The notes under the pieces were generated by a model. It searched no databases. It saw only the letters and a program-made list of their open reading frames with translations, and had not been told where the DNA came from. DNA of 64,000 nucleotides from Burkholderia sp. Bp9143 (GTDB lineage Bacteria > Pseudomonadota > Gammaproteobacteria > Burkholderiales > Burkholderiaceae): NCBI RefSeq assembly GCF_003853645.1, contig NZ_QTPO01000014.1, positions 98,253 through 162,252 on the forward strand. The letters run 5' to 3'. Of the stretch, positions 37,123 to 47,110 are shown one piece after another (the stretch's first letter is position 1; every line of letters begins with the position of its first letter). The position numbers and the translations under genes are program-made.

Positions 37123-38429
37123 CGTCCCTCCACGACCGTCACATCAAACCGCTGATCCTCGCTGGTCTGAACGGCGAGAACTGGCATCTCGAAGACTACG
37201 TTGCGCGCGGCGGCTACAAGCAGCTGCGCCGCATTCTCGAAGAAAAGATTTCGCCGGAGCAGGTGATCGCCGACGTGAAGGCGTCGGGCCTGCGTGGCCG
37301 TGGCGGTGCGGGCTTCCCGACCGGCCTGAAGTGGAGCTTCATGCCGCGCCAGTTCCCGGGGCAGAAGTACCTCGTCTGCAACTCGGACGAAGGCGAGCCG
37401 GGCACGTTCAAGGATCGCGACATCCTGCGCTGGAACCCGCATGCGCTGATCGAAGGCATGGCCATCGGCGCGTACGCGATGGGCATCACCGTCGGCTACA
37501 ACTACATCCACGGCGAAATCTTCGAAGTGTATCGACGCTTCGAGGCCGCGCTCGATGAAGCGCGCGCCGCGGGTTTCCTCGGCGACAACATCATGGGCTC
37601 GGAATTCTCGTTCCAGCTGCACGCGCACCACGGTTACGGCGCGTACATCTGCGGCGAGGAAACGGCGCTGCTCGAGTCGCTCGAAGGCAAGAAGGGCCAG
37701 CCGCGCTTCAAGCCGCCGTTCCCGGCGAGCTTCGGCGTGTACGGCAAGCCGACCACGATCAACAACACCGAGACGTTCGCCGCGGTGCCGTTCCTGCTGT
37801 CCATCGGACCGCAGAATTACCTCGAGATCGGCAAGCCGAACAACGGCGGCACGAAGATCTTCTCGGTGTCGGGTGACGTCGAGCGTCCGGGCAACTATGA
37901 AGTGCCGCTCGGCACGCCGTTCGCGACGCTGATGGAACTCGCCGGCGGGATGCGAGGCGGTCGCAAGATCAAGGCAGTGATCCCGGGCGGTTCGTCGGCA
38001 CCGGTGATCCCGGGCGACATCATGATGCAGACCGATCTCGATTACGACTCGATCGCGAAGGCGGGCTCGATGCTCGGCTCCGGAGCGGTGATCGTGATGG
38101 ACGAGACGCGCTGCATGGTGCGTTCGCTGCTGCGCCTGTCGTACTTCTACTACGAGGAGTCGTGCGGCCAGTGCACGCCGTGCCGTGAAGGCACCGGCTG
38201 GCTGTATCGCGTCGTGAATCGTATCGAGCACGGCGAAGGCCGCCAGGAAGATCTGGACCTGCTGAACTCGGTTGCCGAGAACATCATGGGCCGCACGATC
38301 TGCGCACTCGGCGATGCGGCGGCGATGCCGGTACGCGGGATGCTCAAGCATTACTGGGACGAATTCGCGTACCACGTCGAGCACAAGCACTGCATGGTCG
38401 GCGGCCACGCACACGCGGCGGCAGCCTGA
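37119..38429 (+). CDS. nuoF: NADH-quinone oxidoreductase subunit F
   Basis: 436 residues, the NADH-oxidising subunit with FMN and the N3 [4Fe-4S] cluster. The nucleotide-binding [16 protein letters not shown] lies at about residues 56-71, the FMN segment [14 protein letters not shown] follows, and the cluster ligands are in [12 protein letters not shown] plus a later cysteine in RTICALGD. It is translationally coupled to nuoE. Confidence 0.96.
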   Translation: MTSLHDRHIKPLILAGLNGENWHLEDYVARGGYKQLRRILEEKISPEQVIADVKASGLRGRGGAGFPTGLKWSFMPRQFPGQKYLVCNSDEGEPGTFKDRDILRWNPHALIEGMAIGAYAMGITVGYNYIHGEIFEVYRRFEAALDEARAAGFLGDNIMGSEFSFQLHAHHGYGAYICGEETALLESLEGKKGQPRFKPPFPASFGVYGKPTTINNTETFAAVPFLLSIGPQNYLEIGKPNNGGTKIFSVSGDVERPGNYEVPLGTPFATLMELAGGMRGGRKIKAVIPGGSSAPVIPGDIMMQTDLDYDSIAKAGSMLGSGAVIVMDETRCMVRSLLRLSYFYYEESCGQCTPCREGTGWLYRVVNRIEHGEGRQEDLDLLNSVAENIMGRTICALGDAAAMPVRGMLKHYWDEFAYHVEHKHCMVGGHAHAAAA

Positions 38430-38513
38430 AGCGAAGCACCGGTTGCGGAATTTGAGCGCACGGTCGGGCGAAGGCGCGAACGGGCGGAAATAGGTTAAGG
38501 ACCATTCACCATC

Positions 38514-40844
38514 ATGGTTGAACTTGAAATAGACGGCAAGAAGGTCGAGGTGCCCGAAGGCAGCATGGTGATCCAGGCTGCGCACAAGGCGGATACGTAC
38601 ATTCCTCACTTCTGCTATCACAAGAAACTGTCGGTCGCGGCCAACTGCCGGATGTGTCTCGTCGAAGTCGAGAAGATGCCGAAGGCCGTGCCGGCCTGCG
38701 CGACGCCCGTGTCGGCCGGCATGATCGTGCGCACGCAGTCCGACAAGGCCGTGAAGGCGCAGCAGTCGGTGATGGAATTCCTCCTCATCAACCACCCGCT
38801 CGACTGCCCGATCTGCGATCAGGGCGGCGAATGCCAGCTGCAGGATCTGGCCGTCGGCTACGGCAAGTCGTCGTCGCGCTACTCGGAAGAGAAGCGCGTG
38901 GTGTTCCACAAGAACGTGGGCCCGCTGATCTCGATGGAAGAAATGTCGCGCTGCATCCACTGCACGCGCTGCGTCCGCTTTGGCCAGGAAATCGCCGGCG
39001 TGATGGAGCTCGGCATGCTGGGTCGTGGCGAGCACTCGGAAATCACGACGTTCGTCGGCAAGACGGTCGACTCCGAACTGTCGGGCAACATGATCGACCT
39101 GTGCCCGGTCGGCGCGCTGACCAGCAAGCCGTTCCGCTACAGCGCCCGTACGTGGGAACTGTCGCGCCGCAAGTCGGTGAGCCCGCACGATTCCGTCGGC
39201 GCGAACCTCGTCGTGCAGGTGAAGAACAACCGCGTGATGCGCGTGCTGCCGTTCGAGAACGAAGCGATCAACGAGTGCTGGATCTCGGACAAGGATCGTT
39301 TCTCGTACGAAGGTCTGAACAGCGAAGAGCGCCTGACGAAGCCGATGCTGAAGCAGGGCGGCCAGTGGATCGAAACCGACTGGCAGACCGCGCTCGAATA
39401 CGTCGCGAAGGGCCTGAAGGGCATCGCCGCGGATCACGGCGCGAACGCGCTGGCGATGCTCGCGAGCGCGCACAGCACCGCTGAAGAGCTGTTCCTCGTG
39501 AAGCAGCTCGCCAGCGAACTGAAGACGCCGAACGTCGACTTCCGTCTGCGTCAGCAGGATTTCTCGGCGCCGGTCCAGGGCGCACCGTGGCTCGGCATGC
39601 CGATCGCCGACCTGTCGAACGTGGATGCCGCGTTCGTCGTCGGTTCGTTCCTGCGCCGCGACCACCCGCTGTTCGCCGCACGCCTGCGTCAGGCCGCGAA
39701 GAACGGCGCGAAGCTGCACTTCCTGCACGCGACCGCTGACGACTCGCTGATCCCGACCGCGAAGCGCATCGTCGCCGCGCCGTCGGCATGGCTCGACGAG
39801 CTGGCCGGCGTTGCCGCAGCCGTCGCGCAACTGCGCGGCGTCGCACTGCCGGACACACTCGCGGGCGTCACGGCATCGCCGGCCGCGCAAGCGGTCGCCC
39901 AGTCGCTCGCGAACGGCGAGCGCCGCGCGGTGCTGCTCGGCAACGCAGCCGTCCGTCACCCGCAATTCGCGAAGCTGCACGCCGTCGCACAGTGGATCGC
40001 CGACAACACCGGCGCCACGTTCGGCTTCCTGACGGAAGCGGCGAACACGGTTGGTGCGCACGTCGTCGGCGCACTGCCGGGCGAAGGCGGCCTGAACGCT
40101 CGCGAAGCGTTCGCGCAGCCGCGCAAGGGCTACGTGCTGCTGAACGTCGAACCGGAATTCGACACGGCCGATCCGGCCCAGGCGCTTGCCGCGCTGAACC
40201 AGGCCGAAATGGTCGTCGTGATGTCACCGTTCAAGCACGGCCTCGATTACGCCGACGTGCTGCTGCCGATCGCGCCGTTCACGGAAACGGCCGGTACGTA
40301 CGTGAACGCGGAAGGCTCGGTGCAGAGCTTCAACGGCGTCGTGCGTCCGCTCGGCGACACGCGTCCGGCGTGGAAGGTGCTGCGCGTGCTCGGCAGCCTG
40401 CTCGGCCTGCCGAACTTCGAATACGAAACGGCGGAAGAAGTGCGCCTAGCGGCCCTCGGCGACGCAGGCGTCGCGAACCGTCTGTCGAACCAGGCGTCGG
40501 TCGCACCGGCTCGCGTCGCGGCAACTGCCGCGAACGGCGGTTTCGAGCGCCTCGCCGATGTGCCGATCTATCATGCCGACGCACTCGTGCGCCGCGCAGG
40601 TGCGCTGCACCTGACGGCCGCCGCGAAGGTGGCGAACGCCGCGGCCCTGCCGGCCGCGCTGTTCGACAAGCTGGGCTTGAAGGAAGGCGACGCGGTGCGC
40701 GTGCGCCAGGGCGAGCGTGCGGTGCAGTTGCCAGCCGTGCGCGACGCGAATCTTGCGGAGACGGTCGTTCGCGTGTCGGCGGCAACGCCTGCCGGCGCAG
40801 CGCTCGGCAGCCTGTCCGGTGAACTGGTGGTGGAGAAGGCGTAA
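38514..40844 (+). CDS. nuoG: NADH-quinone oxidoreductase subunit G
   Basis: 776 residues. The N-terminal ferredoxin domain binds N1b (Cys34, 45, 48, 62), followed by the His-Cys N5 motif (HPLDCPICDQGGEC) and the N4 motif (CIHCTRCVRFGQE with a later cysteine in DLCPVGAL). The C-terminal two-thirds is a molybdopterin-oxidoreductase-like domain. The extra N7 cluster cysteines of E. coli NuoG are absent after DLCPVGAL. The stop is directly followed by the nuoH ATG with no gap. Confidence 0.95.
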   Translation: MVELEIDGKKVEVPEGSMVIQAAHKADTYIPHFCYHKKLSVAANCRMCLVEVEKMPKAVPACATPVSAGMIVRTQSDKAVKAQQSVMEFLLINHPLDCPICDQGGECQLQDLAVGYGKSSSRYSEEKRVVFHKNVGPLISMEEMSRCIHCTRCVRFGQEIAGVMELGMLGRGEHSEITTFVGKTVDSELSGNMIDLCPVGALTSKPFRYSARTWELSRRKSVSPHDSVGANLVVQVKNNRVMRVLPFENEAINECWISDKDRFSYEGLNSEERLTKPMLKQGGQWIETDWQTALEYVAKGLKGIAADHGANALAMLASAHSTAEELFLVKQLASELKTPNVDFRLRQQDFSAPVQGAPWLGMPIADLSNVDAAFVVGSFLRRDHPLFAARLRQAAKNGAKLHFLHATADDSLIPTAKRIVAAPSAWLDELAGVAAAVAQLRGVALPDTLAGVTASPAAQAVAQSLANGERRAVLLGNAAVRHPQFAKLHAVAQWIADNTGATFGFLTEAANTVGAHVVGALPGEGGLNAREAFAQPRKGYVLLNVEPEFDTADPAQALAALNQAEMVVVMSPFKHGLDYADVLLPIAPFTETAGTYVNAEGSVQSFNGVVRPLGDTRPAWKVLRVLGSLLGLPNFEYETAEEVRLAALGDAGVANRLSNQASVAPARVAATAANGGFERLADVPIYHADALVRRAGALHLTAAAKVANAAALPAALFDKLGLKEGDAVRVRQGERAVQLPAVRDANLAETVVRVSAATPAGAALGSLSGELVVEKA

Positions 40845-41912
40845 ATGAGCTTGTTCGATACGATCAACGCGGGCGGCGCCCAGCTTCTCGGCATCGCATG
40901 GCCGACGGTGTGGGCAATCGTGCGCATCCTCGTCGTCTCCGTCGTCATCCTGCTGTGCGTCGCGTACCTGATTCTGTGGGAGCGCAAGCTGATCGGCTGG
41001 ATGCACGTGCGTCTCGGCCCGAACCGCGTCGGCCCCGGCGGCCTGCTGCAGCCGATCGCCGACGTGCTGAAGCTGCTGCTGAAGGAAGTCATTCAGCCGA
41101 GCGCCGCCAGCCGCTGGCTGTACCTGATCGCGCCGGTCATGACCGTCGTGCCGGCGTTCGCCGTGTGGGCGGTGATTCCGTTCCAGGCCCAGGCCGTGCT
41201 CGCGAACATCAACGCGGGCCTGCTGTACGCGATGGCGATCTCGTCGATCGGCGTGTATGCGGTGATCCTCGCGGGCTGGGCGTCGAACTCGAAGTACGCA
41301 TTCCTCGGTGCGATGCGTGCCGCGGCGCAGATGGTCTCGTACGAAATCTCGATGGGCTTCGCGCTGGTGCTCGTGCTGATGACGGCCGGCAGCCTGAACA
41401 TGTCGGAAATCGTCAATTCGCAGCAGCATGGCTTCTTCGCGGGCCACGGCGTGAACTTCCTGTCGTGGAACTGGCTGCCGCTCCTGCCGGCGTTCGTCGT
41501 CTACTTCATCTCGGGCATCGCCGAAACGAACCGTCACCCGTTCGACGTGGTGGAAGGGGAGTCGGAAATCGTTGCCGGTCACATGATCGATTACTCGGGC
41601 ATGGCGTTCGCGCTGTTCTTCCTCGCCGAGTACATCAACATGATCGTGATCTCGGCGCTGGCCGCGACGCTGTTCCTCGGCGGCTGGGATGCGCCGTTCG
41701 AATTCCTGTCGTTCATTCCGGGCATCTTCTGGCTGGTGCTGAAGATATTCGCGCTGCTGTCGGTGTTCATCTGGGTGCGCGCGACGTTCCCGCGCTACCG
41801 TTACGACCAGATCATGCGTCTGGGCTGGAAGGTGTTCCTGCCCGTCACGGTGATCTGGGTGGTCGTGGTCGGCTTCTGGATGATGTCGCCGCTCAACATC
41901 TGGGTGAAGTAA
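40845..41912 (+). CDS. nuoH: NADH-quinone oxidoreductase subunit H
   Basis: 355 residues, about eight membrane helices, the subunit joining the peripheral and membrane arms. Seen are the charged loop [20 protein letters not shown] near residue 50, the EYINM segment and the quinone-side loop [18 protein letters not shown] with its conserved acidic residues. It starts right at the nuoG stop. Confidence 0.96.
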   Translation: MSLFDTINAGGAQLLGIAWPTVWAIVRILVVSVVILLCVAYLILWERKLIGWMHVRLGPNRVGPGGLLQPIADVLKLLLKEVIQPSAASRWLYLIAPVMTVVPAFAVWAVIPFQAQAVLANINAGLLYAMAISSIGVYAVILAGWASNSKYAFLGAMRAAAQMVSYEISMGFALVLVLMTAGSLNMSEIVNSQQHGFFAGHGVNFLSWNWLPLLPAFVVYFISGIAETNRHPFDVVEGESEIVAGHMIDYSGMAFALFFLAEYINMIVISALAATLFLGGWDAPFEFLSFIPGIFWLVLKIFALLSVFIWVRATFPRYRYDQIMRLGWKVFLPVTVIWVVVVGFWMMSPLNIWVK

Positions 41913-41927
41913 AGATCGGACGAAATC

Positions 41928-42416
41928 ATGACGGCAATCCAACACTTCTTTAAGACCTTCTTCCTGACGGAGCTGCTGAAGGGGCTCGCGCTGACCGGTC
42001 GTTACACGTTCCGGCGCAAGTTCACCGTGCAGTTCCCGGAAGAGAAGACCCCGATCTCGCCGCGCTTCCGCGGGCTGCACGCGCTGCGCCGCTATGAAAA
42101 CGGCGAAGAGCGCTGCATCGCGTGCAAGCTCTGCGAGGCCGTGTGCCCCGCCATGGCGATCACGATCGAATCGGAAACGCGCGCGGACAACACGCGCCGC
42201 ACGACGCGCTACGACATCGACCTGACGAAGTGCATCTTCTGCGGTTTCTGCGAAGAAAGCTGCCCGGTCGATTCGATCGTTGAGACGCAGATTCTCGAGT
42301 ACCACGGCGAAAAGCGCGGCGACCTGTATTTCACGAAGGAAATGCTGCTCGCGGTGGGCGATCGCTACGAGAAGGACATCGCAGCGGCGAAGGCTGCCGA
42401 CGCGCCGTATCGTTGA
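41928..42416 (+). CDS. nuoI: NADH-quinone oxidoreductase subunit I
   Basis: 162 residues carrying clusters N6a and N6b. The two 8Fe-ferredoxin motifs use Cys63, 66, 69, 73 ([12 protein letters not shown]) and Cys102, 105, 108, 112 ([12 protein letters not shown]). It relays electrons from NuoG to N2 in NuoB. A 114-bp gap to nuoJ follows. Confidence 0.96.
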   Translation: MTAIQHFFKTFFLTELLKGLALTGRYTFRRKFTVQFPEEKTPISPRFRGLHALRRYENGEERCIACKLCEAVCPAMAITIESETRADNTRRTTRYDIDLTKCIFCGFCEESCPVDSIVETQILEYHGEKRGDLYFTKEMLLAVGDRYEKDIAAAKAADAPYR

Positions 42417-42530
42417 TTGTGTTTGCAGTGCCGGCCCGGCATGAACGGGCCGAGCCGCCGCGACGGGTGCGGCACGCGAGAGCGTCCCGCAAGCCGCGCC
42501 TGACTATGGCCTAACGATGAACCGGTAATC

Positions 42531-43181
42531 ATGGAATTCACGACCGTACTGTTCTACATCTTCGCGCTGCTCCTGGTGGTATCAGGGCTGAAGGTGATCA
42601 CTTCGCGCAACCCGGTGGCGTCTGCGCTTTTCCTTGTGCTGGCGTTCTTCAACGCCGCCGCGATCTGGATGCTGCTGGAAGCGGAGTTCCTCGCGATCCT
42701 GCTGGTGCTGGTGTACGTGGGCGCCGTGATGGTGCTGTTCCTGTTCGTCGTGATGATGCTGGACATCAACATCGATTACCTGCGCCGCGACTTCAAGCGC
42801 TTCGTGCCGATGGCAACGGTCGTCGGCGCGATCATCGTGGTCGAGACCGCGCTGATCCTGTGGCGCGGCTACGGCGACACGCACACGGTCCACGCCATGG
42901 CGACGGGCGCGATGGCCGGCTGGTCGAACACGCGACTGATCGGCAAGGTGATCTACACCGACTACATCTTCGCGTTTGAAATTGCCGGCCTGGTGCTGCT
43001 GGTCGCGATCATCGCGGCGATCGGGCTGACCGAGCGCAAGGGCAAGGACAGCAAGCGCCAGCGCGTGTCGGATCAGGTCAAGGTGCGTCGCGACGACCGC
43101 GTGCGCCTCGTGAAGATGGAAGCGGAAAAGCCGCAGCCGGAAACGGCGCAGAGCGAAGCCGGTACGAGCACCAACGGCTAA
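42531..43181 (+). CDS. nuoJ: NADH-quinone oxidoreductase subunit J
   Basis: 216 residues with five membrane helices, a membrane-arm subunit with VYVGAVMVLFLFVVMMLD, the helix that carries the pi-bulge in complex I structures. After the last helix there is a charged tail of about 50 residues rich in Lys, Arg and Glu, longer than the core fold needs. nuoK follows at 18 bp. Confidence 0.95.
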   Translation: MEFTTVLFYIFALLLVVSGLKVITSRNPVASALFLVLAFFNAAAIWMLLEAEFLAILLVLVYVGAVMVLFLFVVMMLDINIDYLRRDFKRFVPMATVVGAIIVVETALILWRGYGDTHTVHAMATGAMAGWSNTRLIGKVIYTDYIFAFEIAGLVLLVAIIAAIGLTERKGKDSKRQRVSDQVKVRRDDRVRLVKMEAEKPQPETAQSEAGTSTNG

Positions 43182-43199
43182 GCGGAGGAAAAGAAAATC

Positions 43200-43505
43200 A
43201 TGCTGACTCTTGCTCATTACCTCGTGCTCGGCGCGATCCTCTTTGCGATCGCGATCGTCGGGATCTTCCTGAACCGCCGCAACATCATCATCATCCTGAT
43301 GGCGATCGAACTGATGCTGCTGGCGGTGAACACCAACTTCGTCGCGTTCTCGCACTACCTCGGCGACGTGCACGGCCAGATCTTCGTGTTCTTCGTGCTG
43401 ACCGTCGCCGCAGCGGAAGCCGCGATCGGTCTCGCGATTCTGGTGACCCTGTTCCGCAAGCTCGACACGATCAATGTCGAGGATCTCGATCAGCTCAAAG
43501 GTTAA
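43200..43505 (+). CDS. nuoK: NADH-quinone oxidoreductase subunit K
   Basis: 101 residues, three membrane helices, MrpC-like. The buried glutamates of the proton path lie in [11 protein letters not shown] and [11 protein letters not shown]. It lies between NuoJ and NuoN in the membrane arm and helps form the fourth proton channel. Confidence 0.96.
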
Positions 43506-43522
43506 TTTCAGGCAACGCTGTT

Positions 43523-45577
43523 ATGTCAACGACACTCAATGAAAACCTGCTGCTGGCGATTCCGCTCGCTCCGCTGGCCGGCTCGCTGATTGCGGGGCTG
43601 TTCGGGAACGCAGTCGGGCGCAAGGGCGCACACCGGATCACGATCCTCGGCGTATTGATCGCGTTCCTCCTGTCGGCGAAAGTCTTCCTCGACGTGATGG
43701 GCGGCGCGAGCTTCAACGCGACCATCTACGAATGGATGCGGGTCGGCTCGCTGAAGCTCGAAGTCGGCTTCCTCGTCGATTCGATGACCGCGATGATGAT
43801 GGTCGTCGTGACCTTCGTCTCGCTGATGGTGCACATCTACACGATCGGCTACATGTCGGAGGAAGACGGCTACCAGCGCTTCTTCTCGTACATCTCGCTG
43901 TTCACGTTCTCGATGCTGATGCTCGTGATGAGCAACAACTTCCTGCAGCTGTTCTTCGGCTGGGAAGCTGTGGGTCTGGTGTCGTACCTGCTGATCGGCT
44001 TCTACTTCACGCGTGAGAGCGCGATCTACGCGAACATGAAGGCGTTCCTCGTGAACCGCGTGGGCGACTTCGGCTTCCTGCTCGGCATCGGCCTGCTGCT
44101 CGCGTTCGCCGGCTCGATGAACTACGGCGAAGTGTTCGCGAAGCGCGCGGAGCTCGCGAGCCTGCACTTCCCGGGCACCGACTGGGGCCTGCTGACCGTC
44201 GCCTGTATCTGCCTGTTCATCGGCGCGATGGGTAAGTCGGCACAGTTCCCGCTGCACGTGTGGCTGCCGGACTCGATGGAAGGCCCGACCCCGATCTCGG
44301 CGCTGATTCACGCGGCGACGATGGTGACGGCCGGCATCTTCATGGTGTCGCGCATGTCGCCGCTGTTCGAGCTGTCGGACACCGCGCTGTCGTTCGTCAC
44401 GGTGATCGGCGCGATCACGGCGCTGTTCATGGGCTTCCTCGGCATCATCCAGAACGACATCAAGCGCGTGGTCGCGTATTCGACGCTGTCGCAGCTCGGC
44501 TACATGACGGTCGCGCTCGGCGTGTCCGCGTACCCGGTCGCGTTGTTCCACCTGATGACACACGCGTTCTTCAAGGCGCTGCTGTTCCTCGGCGCGGGCT
44601 CGGTGATCATCGGCATGCACCACGACCAGGACATCCGCAACATGGGCGGCCTGCGCAAGTACATGCCGATTACGTGGATCACGTCGCTGATTGGCTCGCT
44701 CGCGCTGATCGGCACGCCGTTCTTCTCGGGCTTCTACTCGAAGGATTCGATCATCGAGGCCGTGAAGGAATCGCATCTCGCGGGTTCGGGCTTCGCATAC
44801 TTCGCAGTGGTTGCGAGCGTGTTCGTGACGGCGCTGTACTCGTTCCGCATGTACTTCCTCGTGTTCCACGGCGAAGAGCGCTTCCGTCACCCGAAGCATC
44901 CTGAATCGCCGATGGGCATGGCGGCCGCGCACGGTCACGACGATCACGGCCACGGCCATGGTCACGACGACCACGCGCACGAACCGCACGAGACCCCGTG
45001 GGTCGTGTGGCTGCCGCTCGTGCTGCTCGCCATTCCGTCGGTCATCGTCGGTGCGATCGCGATCGGGCCGATGCTGTACGGCAGCTTCTTCGAACACGGC
45101 GTGGCATTCGACAAGGTGATCTTCATCGGCGAAAACCACCCGGGCCTCGAAGAGCTGGGCAAGGAATTCCATGGCTGGGCCGCGATGGCGCTGCACTCGC
45201 TGACGACGCTGCCGTTGTGGCTCGCGATCGCCGGCGTCGTCGTCGCATGGTTCCTGTACCTGAAGCGTCCGGAGCTGCCGGCGTCGATCCGCCGCGCGTT
45301 CGGCCCGATCTACACGCTGCTGGACAACAAGTACTACATGGACAAGATCAACGAGGTGGTGTTTGCCAAGGGCTCGGTCGCGATCGGCCGCGGCCTGTGG
45401 AAAGAGGGCGATGTCGTGGTGATCGACGGTCTCGTCAACGGCAGCGCCCGGTTCATCGGCTGGTTTGCCGGCGTGATCCGCTTCCTCCAATCCGGTTACA
45501 TCTATCACTACGCGTTCGCCATGATCATCGGCATGCTGGGGCTCCTGACCCTGTTTGTAACGCTCGGCGGCAAATAA
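43523..45577 (+). CDS. nuoL: NADH-quinone oxidoreductase subunit L, with histidine-rich loop
   Basis: 684 residues, the distal antiporter-like subunit with about 16 helices and a long lateral helix near the C-terminus. Proton-path residues appear in FFGWEAVGLVSYLLIGF (glutamate), GKSAQFPLHVWLPDSMEGP (lysine) and THAFFKALLFLGAG (lysine). Between two helices, at about residues 470-491 (nt 44930-44995), lies a loop with nine histidines in 22 residues mixed with Gly and Asp, outside the conserved fold. It probably faces one side of the membrane and could bind metal. Confidence 0.95.
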   Translation: MSTTLNENLLLAIPLAPLAGSLIAGLFGNAVGRKGAHRITILGVLIAFLLSAKVFLDVMGGASFNATIYEWMRVGSLKLEVGFLVDSMTAMMMVVVTFVSLMVHIYTIGYMSEEDGYQRFFSYISLFTFSMLMLVMSNNFLQLFFGWEAVGLVSYLLIGFYFTRESAIYANMKAFLVNRVGDFGFLLGIGLLLAFAGSMNYGEVFAKRAELASLHFPGTDWGLLTVACICLFIGAMGKSAQFPLHVWLPDSMEGPTPISALIHAATMVTAGIFMVSRMSPLFELSDTALSFVTVIGAITALFMGFLGIIQNDIKRVVAYSTLSQLGYMTVALGVSAYPVALFHLMTHAFFKALLFLGAGSVIIGMHHDQDIRNMGGLRKYMPITWITSLIGSLALIGTPFFSGFYSKDSIIEAVKESHLAGSGFAYFAVVASVFVTALYSFRMYFLVFHGEERFRHPKHPESPMGMAAAHGHDDHGHGHGHDDHAHEPHETPWVVWLPLVLLAIPSVIVGAIAIGPMLYGSFFEHGVAFDKVIFIGENHPGLEELGKEFHGWAAMALHSLTTLPLWLAIAGVVVAWFLYLKRPELPASIRRAFGPIYTLLDNKYYMDKINEVVFAKGSVAIGRGLWKEGDVVVIDGLVNGSARFIGWFAGVIRFLQSGYIYHYAFAMIIGMLGLLTLFVTLGGK

Positions 45578-45595
45578 GGCGAGGGGACAAGAACA

Positions 45596-47086
45596 ATGCA
45601 CGCTTTTCCGATTCTGAGTACCGCGATCTGGTTGCCGATCGTTTTCGGCCTCCTCGTGCTCGCGGTGGGTAACGACAAAAATCCGGGGCCTGCCCGCTGG
45701 CTCGCGCTGATCGGCTCGCTGCTCGGTCTCGCCGTGACGATTCCGCTCGTCACCGGCTTCGATGCGAGCACGGCCGCGCTGCAGTTCGTCGAGCAGTCGA
45801 CCTGGATCGAGCGCTTCAACATCTCGTATCACCTCGGCGTCGACGGCATCTCGATGTGGTTCGTCGTGCTGACCGCGCTCATCACCGTGATCGTCGTGAT
45901 CGCGGGCTGGGAGGTGATCACCGAGCACGTGTCGCAGTACCTTGCGGCCTTCCTGATCCTGTCCGGGATCATGATCGGCGTGTTCTCGGCGGCCGACGGC
46001 CTGCTGTTCTACGTGTTCTTTGAGGCGACCCTGATCCCGATGTACATCATCATCGGCGTGTGGGGCGGCCCGAACCGCGTGTATGCGGCATTCAAGTTCT
46101 TCCTGTACACGCTGGCCGGCTCGCTGCTGATGCTGGTCGCGCTGATCTACCTGTACACGCAGACGCATTCGTTCGACCTCGCGACGTGGCAGAACGCCAA
46201 GATCGCGATGACGCCGCAGATCCTGCTGTTCATTGCATTCTTCCTCGCATTCGCGGTGAAGGTGCCGATGTGGCCGGTGCACACCTGGCTGCCGGACGCG
46301 CACGTGGAAGCGCCGACGGGCGGCTCGGTCGTGCTGGCGGCGATCATGCTGAAGCTCGGCGCGTACGGTTTCCTGCGCTTCTCGCTGCCGATCACGCCCG
46401 ACGCAAGCCACTTCCTGGCACCGGTCGTGATCACGCTGTCGCTGATCGCGGTGATCTACATCGGCCTCGTCGCGATGGTGCAGTCCGACATGAAGAAGCT
46501 GGTCGCGTATTCGTCCATCGCGCACATGGGCTTCGTGACGCTCGGCTTCTTCATCTTCAACCAGCTCGGCGTCGAAGGCGCGATCATCCAGATGATCTCG
46601 CACGGCTTCGTGTCGGGCGCGATGTTCCTGTGCATCGGCGTGCTGTACGACCGCGTGCACTCGCGCCAGATCGCCGATTACGGTGGCGTCGTGAACGTGA
46701 TGCCGAAGTTCGCGGCATTCGCGATGCTGTTCTCGATGGCCAACTGCGGCCTGCCGGGTACCTCGGGTTTCGTCGGCGAGTTCATGGTGATTCTCGCGGC
46801 CGTCCAGTACAACTTCTGGATCGCATTTGGCGCGGCATTCACGCTGATCCTCGGCGCGGCCTACACGCTGTGGATGTACAAGCGCGTGTACTTCGGCGCG
46901 GTGGCGAACGATCACGTTGCCAAGCTGAAGGACATCGGCCGTCGCGAATTCGTGATGCTGGCAGTGCTCGCCGCGTTCACGATGCTGATGGGCCTGTATC
47001 CGAAGCCTTTCACCGACGTGATGCACGTTTCCGTGGAAAACCTCCTCTCCCATGTCGCGCAGTCGAAGCTGCCGCTGGCCCAGTAA
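45596..47086 (+). CDS. nuoM: NADH-quinone oxidoreductase subunit M
   Basis: 496 residues, the second antiporter-like subunit, 14 helices. Key segments are FYVFFEATLIPMYIIIG (glutamate), KVPMWPVHTWLPDAHVEAPTGGS (lysine and His) and SHGFVSGAMFLCIGVLYDR. It pumps one proton per cycle. It starts 18 bp after nuoL and ends 24 bp before nuoN. Confidence 0.96.
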   Translation: MHAFPILSTAIWLPIVFGLLVLAVGNDKNPGPARWLALIGSLLGLAVTIPLVTGFDASTAALQFVEQSTWIERFNISYHLGVDGISMWFVVLTALITVIVVIAGWEVITEHVSQYLAAFLILSGIMIGVFSAADGLLFYVFFEATLIPMYIIIGVWGGPNRVYAAFKFFLYTLAGSLLMLVALIYLYTQTHSFDLATWQNAKIAMTPQILLFIAFFLAFAVKVPMWPVHTWLPDAHVEAPTGGSVVLAAIMLKLGAYGFLRFSLPITPDASHFLAPVVITLSLIAVIYIGLVAMVQSDMKKLVAYSSIAHMGFVTLGFFIFNQLGVEGAIIQMISHGFVSGAMFLCIGVLYDRVHSRQIADYGGVVNVMPKFAAFAMLFSMANCGLPGTSGFVGEFMVILAAVQYNFWIAFGAAFTLILGAAYTLWMYKRVYFGAVANDHVAKLKDIGRREFVMLAVLAAFTMLMGLYPKPFTDVMHVSVENLLSHVAQSKLPLAQ

Positions 47087-47110
47087 TCGCGAGCGGAGGA
47101 AATCAAGATC

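Noticed and set aside
37056..40061. Long minus-strand open frame opposite nuoF-nuoG
   Set aside because: Same cause: low-complexity Arg/Ala-rich reading opposite genes with complete iron-sulfur motifs.
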